A DNA stretch of 64,000 nt, taken from contig NC_133774.1 in assembly GCF_003597395.2 (NCBI RefSeq), positions 51,080,947 to 51,144,946 of the forward strand, given 5' to 3'. This document shows, one piece after another, positions 22,901-34,900 of this stretch. Position 1 is the first letter of the stretch. Each line of letters opens with the position of its first letter. The notes beneath the pieces were generated by a model, which did not search any database, had not been told where the DNA came from, and saw only the letters and a program-made list of their open reading frames with translations. Both the position numbers and the translations under genes were made by a program. The DNA comes from Chelonoidis abingdonii (taxonomy: Eukaryota > Chordata > Testudines > Testudinidae).

Positions 22901-25900
22901 GACCCAGCGATCTGAAGTTAACTGGGATCACGCCAGGAGGAGGTAGGAGCGGGATCCTGACCTGTAACTGGTATGCCGCCCTCGGGTGCACCTTCGAAAG
23001 TTCGACTTTGGTCTCGGTGGTGATTGCGAGAGACCCTGATATTGGCCCTCTAGGGGTCCTGACGGTCTTCTGTAACCACCTCGGCCGCGCCGTCTGCCAA
23101 AATCTTGTCTCTGGCTAGGCACAGAGTACGGCGCTGTGGCTAGGGACGGAAAGGCCTGCATTTGGTCGCTGGTGTATGCATGCCGACAGAGTGCATTAGG
23201 ACCCTGTTGACCCTCAGGCTTTGCAGCCTGGGGCTGTCTTTGCCGCGAAGAGGCCTTTACCATCAAATGGTAAGTCCTGAATGGTATACTGCAGCTCCGG
23301 CCGGAGGTTTGAAACCTGAAGCCATGAGATGCGCCTCATGGCAACACCCGAGGCCAGAGTCCTGGCTGCTGAGTCTGCTGCATCCAACGAGGCCTGGAAG
23401 GAAGTTCTGACCACCTTTTCCCCTTCCTCCAAGAGGGAAGCGAACTCTTGGCGGGAGTCTTGAGGGAGAAGCTCCATAAACTTACCCACCGCCACCCAGG
23501 TGTTATAATTATAGCGGCTAAGCAAGGCTTGTTGATTTGCCACCCAGAGCTGTAAGGCCACTGCAGAGTACACCTTGCGGTCGAGTAGGTTCATTCGCCT
23601 AGCCTCCTTCGATTTCGGGGCTGGCGCCTGCTGGCCATGCCGTTCCCTCTCCTTAATGGACTGAATGACTAGTGAGCAGGAGGAGGATGGACATACAAAT
23701 AGTCGTACCCCTTAGAGGGCCCCATATATTTACGCTCGACTCCCCTGGCCGCAGGAAGGATAGAGGCTGGGGACCACCATATAGTATCGACATTCGCCTG
23801 GATGGTCCGAATAAACGGGTAGGGCCCCTCTAGTGGGGCAACTGCCAATAGAATGCCCACTACCGGTCCTCCACCTCCAGGACCTCCTCCACCTGGAGGT
23901 CCATATTGAGTGCTACCCTCCTTAGGAGGTCCTGATGGGCAGTCCTAGCATAAGAGCTGTCCAGGTGGGATGACACTGATGCGTGTCTGGATGGCCATGG
24001 AAGTGCTGAAAAACCATGGGCAGAGTCTCTGACTCTATCGGACCTTGCCCAACTTGGCACCGGGGACCGGTACCAGGAGCCGTACCAGTACCTGGAATGA
24101 GATCCAGACCTGCGACCAGAGCGGTGTTGGGAGGTCGACCGAGATCTCGAGGCTCGACGTCGGGAGCAGCTATGGGAGTCACAGTGCCTGTAGCAGTGCC
24201 AGGAGCTGGTCGAGGTGCCGAGAGTAGCAGGTCGGTGAATGGGATACCAACAGGTGCAGCGAGTGCGACCGGTACCGAGGAGGAGAAGAGCACTGAGACT
24301 GCAAGTGGCGTCGGGAGCGGGAGTGCCGACGGGACCTGGAGCGTCTGTCGGACCATGATCATGAACGGCACCGCTCTGCTGTGCCAACAAAGGATGGTCG
24401 TATCAAGGTAGGCTTGCCAAGAGACTGTATTACCCGAACCAGTGGTGCTGGGGGTTCAGGCAGCATCGACTCTGTCATGGCAATGAGATCCCTCGCCATT
24501 GGGAATGTCTCCGGCGTGGAGGGAACAGTAAGCTCAACCACAGCGCGTACCGGGGAGCTGTCAGGCACCGGATTCTACGGCCCTCGTGGGACCGGGATCG
24601 ATGGTGCCGACGTCATCAGTGCCTCGGCAGGTGTCGGTGCCGGGCGATCCGACTTAGACGAGCTCTCTGGCTGCGGTGCAGTTGGCACAGAATCAGCAGG
24701 AGCAGGGAGCTCAACCATAGCGCGTGCCGGGGAGCTCTCAGGCACTGGCGGGAGGAGTCGTAGGCTCTCTCGATCTCGGAGAGAGGGAGCGGTCCGAGTC
24801 AACTTCGCTGCCAGCGACGGCTGGTGCCGAGAGGCCTTGGCAGTACCGGTGGGGGCCGCTGCCGAGGAGGCGCTTCTGCCCGCCGATTGACCAGCGCTCG
24901 GTGCCGAAGGCGGAGGGCTAAGTGAAAGTCCTGCTCCTTTTTGTTCTCAGCTTAAAAGCCTTGCAAATGGGGCACTTAGCTGTCAAGTGCAATTCCCCGA
25001 GGCACTTCAAACAGGAGTCGTGCGGATCTCCTGTCAGCATCGGCTTGTGGCAGGCCGAGCATGGTTTAAAACCCGGTGAGCTGGGCAAGGGCTCTGGCAC
25101 TGGGTGCGGGGAAGGGGCTACTCCCCGAACCCCGCTAATTATTACTAAACTAACTATGCTAGTAAAGAGAAAATGTATAACTATATAAATATATATATAT
25201 AAAAGGATTATAACTATATAACTATATACACGAGAACTATGAGTAGCTAGGGAAGTGGACGTCAGCTAAGCCGCGCTCCACTGTTCCAACGACCGACACG
25301 GGCGGTAAGAAGGAACTGAAGGGTGGCTGGGTCGGTAGGGGTATATATCCGGTGCCATAGCGGCGCCACTCCAGGGGGAGCCCAGCCGACCCACTGAGTG
25401 TTGCTAGGGTAAAAATCTTCCAACGAACGTGTACGCGGCGTGCACACACCTAACTGGAATGGATATGAGCAAGCACTCGAAGAATTGATAATTCTGTATT
25501 CAGTGCAGGGTTTGCAAAGTGTTAAGTAAATAATGCACTGGGCCACATGCTGGCATCCATCCTGTGCACCAACTGAGGCAGGGGTTCTATACAAAAAATA
25601 GAATAAGTTCATATAATTAAACATATCATAATGCACAAGGGAGCTGAATTAAGGTTGTACAAGCAATCTTAATTCTTGCATTTCCTAACTTTTTGAGTGC
25701 TTGATTTGGTAACTTGAATATTCTTTGAATAGTTTTTTTAAATATAGTATTTATAGACAGATATCTATTACACACCTATTTACATTATGTGGTTTGACTA
25801 TTCTCAAGAGCCTCTCAACACACCCATTATCAGCTGGACTGTGTTATTTTAAGCAGAACAGCAGAGGTTGCTCTTCAGGGATTTGAAGGAGGAGACAAAA

Positions 25901-28900
25901 GTGACCTCACAGATAAATTGAGGGAGAGCGTTATATGTGCAAGGAATTGTGTTGAAGGAGACGTTTACGTGAGAAGTTGACAAATGGGTAGAGACTACTG
26001 GCATGTTTGGATGGCTGAGCAGAGACAAAGATTACACAGTACAAGGAAAGAGTGAACACACAGGGAGTGGCAGAGTTGTGAAATAAGCTATAAGAAATGC
26101 ACATACCAAAAACAGTCACCAAATATCTTGCTACTGTAAACACTGTTCTGCCTCATCCCATTTGTCACCCATTCATTGCATCACTGCTAATAATAGAGGT
26201 TAAGTTGTTGAAGGCAGGTATCTTAAGCTTATGTATTTCAGTAAAGCACCTAGCATATTTTTCAACAATATGAAAATGAAATAAAACATAATACCACTGA
26301 CTTCATTTTGGATTATACTGGTGAAATGAAACATCCATTATACTAAAGATTAAAAGAACAAGTTACAAATAATTATGGTGGTAATAAGTAACCAATAAAT
26401 AATACATGGAGAGAGGAAAGTGAAGAGGAAATCGCTGATGGTCTCAAAAGCTAGTAGTCTGCCGGATTCATCCGCTGGCCTGGAGCCTTATGCCTGCACT
26501 ATTTGAGGCAAGGACTATCGCTCAAGAATTGGACATTTTAGCCATTTGCAATATAACAGCATGACACACAGTAATTGAATTACTTTGACACACCACTGTC
26601 GTTCAAGATGGACGACTGACAGCAATAAATACGACCACCCCAAGAATATTGTACTTATGGGGTATTTTATCCGAAGATATCAGTATTTTTTTTATTTTTA
26701 TTTTATTTATTTATTTTACAAGTATGGGTTTTATGTCTATCTTACAAATTGGGAAACAGAGGTGAAATTATCTTCTTAAGGTCTCACAAAGTCCAGAGGC
26801 AGAACTGGGAGTGAAATCCAGGTCTCCAGACTTCCTGTCCTCTACTGCAACCAACAGACAAATCTGCTTTCTGATATACACATACTTTTGTCCTAAATGC
26901 AAGAGACAACTGAACTGGGTAACTATGAACACTATGAACCAGCATCTGCTCATGGAGAAAAAACAACAAGAAATCTCTTCAAAATATATATACCTCTACC
27001 CCGATATAACGTTGTCCTCGGGAGCCAAAAAATCTTACCGCGTTATAGGTGAAACTGCAGTATACTGAACTTGCTTTGATCCCCCGGAGCACTGCTTTAC
27101 CGTGTTATATCAGGGGAGAAGTGTATGTCAGCAACGTTTGTACAACTAAAAATATGCAGAATATGCCTCCTTAAAACTGATCTAAATAGAAGCACACAGG
27201 AAGTAAAAAGAACAAAATAATAATAATAATAATAATAATAAAGGTTGCAGAATTAGAATGATGAAGACCCAGATGAAATTGCGCTGAGATTCATGAAAAA
27301 TATAACTGCAGCCATACTGGGGATAAGTGTTTGATGAGATTGCTATGATCCACTGTATGGAATGCTGCTAATTAAGCAAAAGAAGCAAGAGTAGAGCATT
27401 TACATCTAGATCCATTAGTAAATCACTTTATATTCTCATTGCAGCGTCTGTACTGTGACATGTTCTAAACTTGACTGAAATTTTTCAAATACTCAACAAT
27501 GCACAAGCTTTTTGCATAACTGATTATCAGAGCTGGTCAAAATTTGAAACTTCAAATTTGGACAAAAAGGGAAAAAATTATCACGAAAATGTTCAAGAAA
27601 AATGTATCCTGGTTTTCATTCAGTCTATTGATTACATGTTCCAACAGCACGGATATAAAAGCTAATTTTGACACGGTGAATGAAAATTTGGAAGATCAAC
27701 TATCAAAGAAGGTGTCAAGGCTGATTCCCTCTGGCACTTCAAGTGCAGAAGGTGGGGGCCTGCAAGGAGTCTAAAAATTAATACTTGCCACTTCAGACTT
27801 GTATTAAACTCCCAAGGTCACAGTTTTTTTCTGACCTTGGATTGGTAAATGCTGCCACCACCCAAGTGCAAAACCCCTCTGAGAACCCAGAAAGATGCAC
27901 TTGGGAATTCCTTCCTGTGGAGTACCCTCAAGCCCTGTCATCCCCTCTCCTCCTCAGGGAAGAGCTGAGAAAGAAAAACAAATGAAATCAGCAGTTGCCA
28001 CCACCTAATTAAACAACACGTGCACAAACCTCTTGGGACACAAAAATCCAATTCTGTTTTTCTAAAAAGGTAAATTTTATTAAAAAACAAAAGGAAGAAA
28101 ATACATTTGGGAACTTAGGCTATTGTTAGATTTAAAAAGAGCAGCTACAAGGATTAAACATCAAGAAAAAATTCTTGAGATCCAGCTTAAAGGTTACAAG
28201 CAAACAAAAAGCACCTTAGGTTAGCACAGAGGACTCCACAAGACAAAGAAATAAAAGGAGATAAACCTGATCAGATCTTCCTAGACATTTCCTGATCTAT
28301 TTACATATCTGGGGTTTCAAATGAGTAGTTTCTAGGTATGATACCAGTGATTTTTCATAACTGGCCCCAACTTCTTACAGCATAGTTGCAGCCCAGTCTA
28401 CCTCTCCCCAAGAACAGGCAGATAAAAAGGGAGTTATTGTTCAATTTTAAAAAGTTCTAGACTTCCCATTGGCTCTTTTGGCCAGGTGTCCACTCACTTC
28501 CTTTTACCTACTCATAGCAGTGACTTTTAACCCTTTACAGGAAAGCAGGTAGAGAATAGCTAACTGGCTGGCAGGGTCCATAAAAGAGAGCTACCCTGCC
28601 CCCTTCATTTATCACAGAAGACTTTTTTTCTCTTTTTTTTCCTTTTTTTAAACTATAGTGGTTTTTAACCAGAGCACTGACAATCATCTAAAAGCAGGGA
28701 TAATCCCCTTCCTTCCCCCTTTCTAAAAATTAAAAGACTGATTCATTCTCTCCAGAATGATTAAGGCCATAACCAGTAGACTCTCAATAGTCAGTTCCTG
28801 TATCACTTCACTAATACCTGGTATAGCCAATTAGACAAAGGATTTAAATAGTCCATAAAATGAAGAGTATGGAAGTCCAGAGGTGGAAATATATCATTTA

Positions 28901-31900
28901 AGTAAAGAAGAAATTAATTTTGGACACCCAAAGTTTATTCATAATTTGCAGAACTCATCCAGAGCAGTTACTGAAAGAGAAGCCTTTTCAATGGTCTTCA
29001 GACACAGGAGGATAACTGCCCAGAAATTAGAAAAAACATAACCCTATTTGCCTGAGAGTATCAATCATTTAACATTTGAGATTTTCATGCCTCAAAAACA
29101 CATACCATCTTGAATACTGAACTTCTACACAATGTGGAACTTTTAGATATTATCCTTCTGTTAAAATTCCTATGGCATAGGTATACTAAGGGGAACAACG
29201 TGAGAGCCCAGACCTCTTTGTAAAGGTACTATCATCTTATTCAGAGATTCACCCTTATCTATCTATAATCCTATTTCTATATCAACCAAACCTTCATTCT
29301 TTACAGAGCCTTCCAAATATGAATCTGATTAAGAAAACATTAGAATTTAGAAGTCATGAAGGAGAACAGCAACTTACAGAAACTTGACAAACTGTAATTA
29401 TGGGTAATGAGGTACATTTATGTTAAGATGCTATTTTATGTCTGAAATTTCTCATCCTTATTCTCAGTCTAAAAATAAGGTTAGTCTGCAGAGTATGATA
29501 AAATTCTATTTTGCTTTTTTTTTAGGTTTAGTTTAGTTTTCAGAATATAGATAATATTTTGTTTTCATCAAGATTGAACTATTTAAAAAAGTAACTGAAA
29601 TATTAGCATTATATACTTTTCGATAAGGAATGAGTACTTTGCCAGACTGAAGAATACTGGCTGAAAGAAACACATCATCAGTGAAATGCGTATACTACCC
29701 CTGAATAATCCTGAACAATGCATGATTATCCCTCATGGTTCTACATGTACTCCAAGTGCAGCTATACATCACATACATGTATTAAGTATAAGCACATAAG
29801 GAATGTACTTCAATTTATAACAATTATGAGGACATAAATAAACGCAATCAGTGGGCCAAAGTTAGAAGTGATTTAAACACTGGTGTAATTTACATCTCAG
29901 TAAGTAGGTGTAATTTACTTACTGAGAGAATGGGAGCACAAGGCTGTAATAGAAAAAAAACAAAGATGTATACCCTCTTGTTTGTTTTCCTGCTAAAACC
30001 CTACACACACCATTCAGAGTATAATTTATACCTACTTGGTCACATGTACTTTATACAGCCATTTATATTACCTATTAATTTGGCCCAGTGTGTTTACTGT
30101 AACATGCAATCACTCAAGAATAAAGCCAAAGATATATGTAAACATAAAGACTGTGATTTTACATGCTCAAAGGTAATACATTCAAAGTTCCCTAGTTATG
30201 TTGCTCCTACATATTAAGACATGAGTGTCTACACAATTAGAAGTAATAAAGAAATCCAACAAAGACAAAAGAGTGATCTACTATAATAGTTGTGGCATCT
30301 ATACACTTGAATTTCATAGCTTGTATTGCCATAGAGTGAACCATAAGGTTACAGGAAAAAAAAATTTGCTGGCACATCTCTCCTTTTTCTAGTGGAAGAC
30401 AAGTCTATGTCATGGACCAAAAACAAGCAATCATTGCTGAAACAATATGTGATATGACTTTTCATAATATAAGAAATTTAAAAATATTTAGTCAAATTAA
30501 TATAAAGATTAATTTAAATACACTCACCTGGCCTATTTGTAAATGAATTTCTTTTACAGTATTTGACAATGATTCTACAATCTCTTTCATGCGAAGGAGA
30601 TGCATTTCTTCAATGTCTTGAAATTTCTGTATAGTAAATAGAAGCAATTAGTCATGACAGAAACAGTTAATATAGTTAAAATAATTAGTGAATTGAGATG
30701 TTACGGCTGCGGTATTAGATAGATTGGGTAAGAAAAAATAAATCACCAACACACAATTTGCTTTCCAGATCAGAACCACTGTTATTAATAAAGTGTGTAA
30801 GAGGAAGGCAGGCATTTTTCGATACACTAAAGCTAGCTAGGTAGTATATGCAGAAAGATATTCTATCATATCACAATGCATCATTCAATCATTTGAAAAA
30901 ATTCAAATTCTAGTATACTGGAAGATAAATTATAATAGTAACTAACTAAGGTAGCACTTGCATAGCTAATTTCTAGTGGCTCTTTCACAGTACAATTTTG
31001 AAAAGCTTACATACAATACATACTTTTGCAAACACAATTACAGAAACTGTACTTGTGAATATGTGTGGAGACAAACAGAAAGCTAACTGGTTTAACACTC
31101 CTATTCACCAAAAGGGCTGTTCACTTGACTGGGTCTTCAACAAGCACTGCTCTCCACTCTATTGCTGAGTTCCCCTCTCCAACCATAATTTATTTGTTTT
31201 TAGCACTGCCCATCAGCCCTGCCCTCCTCACATCCTCATATCCTGTCACTTAGCCTTTTCATGACTTCCATTCCCTCAGCATTTATGACTTTTCTTCTTT
31301 CAACCCTCTCTTACCTTTCTTCCACTGATGTGGTTGTTGACTCTCCATGCTTCATTCTCTTATACCCTGGATCTTTTTGCGACTCCCTCCCACCACAAAA
31401 CCTGCTCTGCCAATCCCCAAGTCCCAGTTCACCCCCGATATCTGCTTTCTTTGCTCCTGCTCTCATGCTGCAGAGCATCACTGGTGAAAATCCCATGACC
31501 AGATGTCATAAACAGATAGTCAAGGGTTAATGTCTCTTTTACCTCTAAAGGGTGTCAGTAAACCTGGCTGACACCTGACCAGAGGACCAATAGGGGTACA
31601 AGATACTTTCAAATCTTGGTGGAGGGAAGTCTTTGTTTTGTGCTGGTGTTTTGTTTTTCATTGTTCGCTCTTGGACTAAGAGGGACCAGACGTACATCCA
31701 GGCTCTCCAAATCTTCTCGAATCAGTATTTCATGTTACAAAATTGTAAGTAATAGCCAGGCAAGGCGGATTGTCTTATGTTTGCTTTCTGAACGTGTGAA
31801 TGTTTCTTTTTGCTGGAAGGATTTTTACCTCTGTTTGCTGTAACTTTGAATCTAAGGCTGGTGCGGGGGTCTCTGGGTCTATATGAATCTGAGTACCCTG

Positions 31901-34900
31901 TAAAAGCATTTTTCATCCTGTTTTATGGAGATAATTTTTACCTTTTCTTTCTTTAATTAAAAGCTTTCTTTTTAAGAATCTGATTGATTTTCCTTGTTTT
32001 AAGATCCAAAGGGATTGGGTCTGAACTCACCAGGGATTGGTGGGGGGAAAGGAAGGGGGATGGTTAATTCCCCCTTGTTTTAAGATCCAAGGAGTTTAAA
32101 TCTGTGTTCACCAGGGAATTGGTGAAGTCCCTCAAGGCAGCCCAGGGAGGGGAAAGTTTTAGGGGGGACAGGTAGTGCCCAGACACTGAAATTTCTGGGT
32201 GGTGGCAGTGTTATCAGATCTAAGGTAGTAATTAAGCTTAGAAGTGTTCATGCAGGTCCCCACTTTTGTACTCAAGTTCAAAGTGGAGGGAAAAAACCTT
32301 GACACCGGCTTACTTCCTGCACTACAAATTTGTTCTCCTCACTATGAGTTCTGCCATCTTCTCAGCAAAAGGAGAGGTCACTCCCCTTGTGTCGTAACTT
32401 GAGTTCTCCAAGATATGGGTCTCTGGATGCTTCACCCATGCACCTTTGATAGGAGGTTTTTGGTGGCAGTGCCTGTTCAGCCTGCACATGCACTCTAGTC
32501 CTGTTTGTGGACTGTACTGAGGATAAAGAATTGCATGGGGAAACAGTCCTCAATTCCTTCCCTATTGTGAAATCCTGACAGACAAGATCCCAAAGCAGAG
32601 GGGAAGGAGGACAGGTAGCAGAGACTCACAGGCACACACATCTCAAACAACTCCAGTTATTGCTCAAGGAGAGTAATCTCTTCTTCAAAAGTGTCCCTAT
32701 GGATGCTCCACTGCCGGTGACTCCTGAGCAGTATCCCTTGATGAAAGTGGGAGCTTCTGAGTCAGATCTAACATTGAAAACAAGACTACACTGGAAACAG
32801 AAGCATCTGCTCTAGAAGCATGGATCAGAATTATTTTACCAGTCCGTAATAATTTTTGTCCACCCATTTGCCAGTGGGTATTGCGCGCCAGATTGTTTTG
32901 TGGGATCCACTAATATTCATTCACTAGTATGAGCCACTAGTAGAGCCATCCTGCCAGAAGCTGTTGTAAGTAAAATGTCTAAAAGCTTATGTTGGGACTT
33001 CTGGACCTCTTGTAATGGCATCAACTCCTGAAACTGCTTAAAGTCATCAGCGAGAGAAAGTGTAGGCAGAATTATGACTCCTCTAGTGAGGATGATGGAA
33101 TATTAGTTTGCAGGGTGTCTTCCTTGTCCACTCTAGCTTCCTGGTCTTCAAAAGACTTCTCCTGAGGCTTTGAGGAGGGAGTAATGAGACAGAGGCACGT
33201 CTCCCTCAATGGTCCCTTCGGGAGGAATTCAGAGGCTTTGAGAAGTAAACAGCCCACAGATCCAAATATGGGCACTAAGGTGGAACACAAGGCAAAGGAG
33301 ATAGCATCCAACCCTGGTCGTGCCAGTAAGGAGGGGTATGAGACTATCCCTGAGAGTTCAATCTCATAGTAGAAAGATGGGGGAAGGCCTGTTGTAGAAT
33401 AGTCAGGGGATTCCTATAACAATCTGGGAATCTGAGGAACCATCCTTGACAGTCCAATAGTGGAGCAGATGCCTGAGGTGAATGCAACTGCCTGTCTGAT
33501 GCAGTCGGTACTGAGGAGCAAGGATGTACTAGTGAAAGATATGGTCTCAGTGACCCAACAGATCACAGTACTGGTATCAATTAACAAGGAAGATTCCAGC
33601 TCATCTGACATAACTAAGTCTCTAGAATATCTAAATTCTTATGGAACTGGCTGTAAATTAGTTTAAACCAGTCAAGGGTCTGCAGTAATCGGTGTCACTA
33701 CCAAGGGAACTGCCTGCTTTGGTGGCCCTATCGTGGAAGATGGGGCAGGTACCAAAGGCACTGATTGTTGAGACAAAGGCCTATCAGATGACTCCAGTAT
33801 TGACGACACAGACAGCTTCTATTATACAAGTGCAGACATCTGGGATATTCATTCAGATACAGACCAGAGGGAGTAAGATGATGTACCCATGCTTCTGTGA
33901 AACAGAATGGAGTCTCTGGTAGGCCTGGTCTACACTTTGCATCCTTGCGGCGCACCGGGGCTCCCCCATCAACTTTGCTTCCACCTCTCATCGAGCTGGA
34001 GTTCAGCAGTCGACGAGAGACCGATCAGGGATCAATTTATCACATCTACACTACACGCAATAAATCGATCCCCAATAGATCGATCGCTACCCACCAATCC
34101 TGTGGGTATTGTAGACGTACCCCTTGATTCATCATGCTTCAACTATAGCTGGTTTGGTTTCAGTACTGAGGTATGACTGGTACAATAGTGTTTCGAAGAA
34201 CTGGAAGTCTTCAAAGAGCTTCCAGTACCGGAGCAGCTTGAAGCCTCTATGGGGACCTGCAGTCTCTGGAGCACATGGTCTCTGAAGTTACCTAGTTCTT
34301 TTTGGACGTTTGCTACTAGGAGAGCTAGAAGTTATTTTCTTTGAATTTAGTCACTACCTACCGTGTTGTTCTTTGTTGAGGATCTTGGTGACCGAAAAGC
34401 AGCAATTGATTGGGCATTAATAAGATTTGGAGGCCGGTGTACAGTAGGGTTCCCTGTATCCAGATCCAAGGCTGGTTGCAAAGCTTGCTCCATCAGGAGC
34501 CTAAACTTAATTTCTCTGTTCTTCCTTGATCAGTTTTTAAAAGAAATGTAGATCTTGCACGCAGCAGGTATGTGAGTGTCTCCCGTTTAGCAGAGGCACT
34601 AAGAGTGTCCATCACTAACCAGACTGGATTCCCAGCAGGAGAAGCAACTTTTGAATTCCAGGATCCCAGCATACCATGGCAAGAACCACCACCGAGGAGC
34701 TCCCTTTAGAGGAGGTGGAGGTTGTAACCACATGAAAAAACTCTCTAAAATAACTACCAGGTTAAATAAATTACTACTACTAACTAAACTAAACTAGCTC
34801 AAGTACAAAAACAGTAATGCTAGTCACAATGCAGGCATGTTAGATATTCAGAACAGCTGAGAAAGAACTGAGGACTATTTGCCTGTGCAGCTCTACCTAT

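Larger units (their letters stand above)
19820..25486 (-). mobile_element. DIRS retrotransposon, structurally complete (copy 2)
   Basis: DIRS elements copy through RNA and integrate with a tyrosine recombinase, so they lack integrase and simple target duplications. The 5.7-kb copy has the diagnostic layout: inverted terminal repeats at both ends and an internal complementary region next to the left one. On the minus strand it has gag, then reverse transcriptase/RNase H, then tyrosine recombinase. All genes carry stops or shifts, but RT catalytic motifs and the recombinase HxxR and Tyr regions remain. Outer borders are approximate. Confidence 0.85.

Noticed and set aside
29930..30217. 95-codon plus-strand frame as a small gene
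   Set aside because: AT-rich intron, no domain, no start context, splice or neighbour support.
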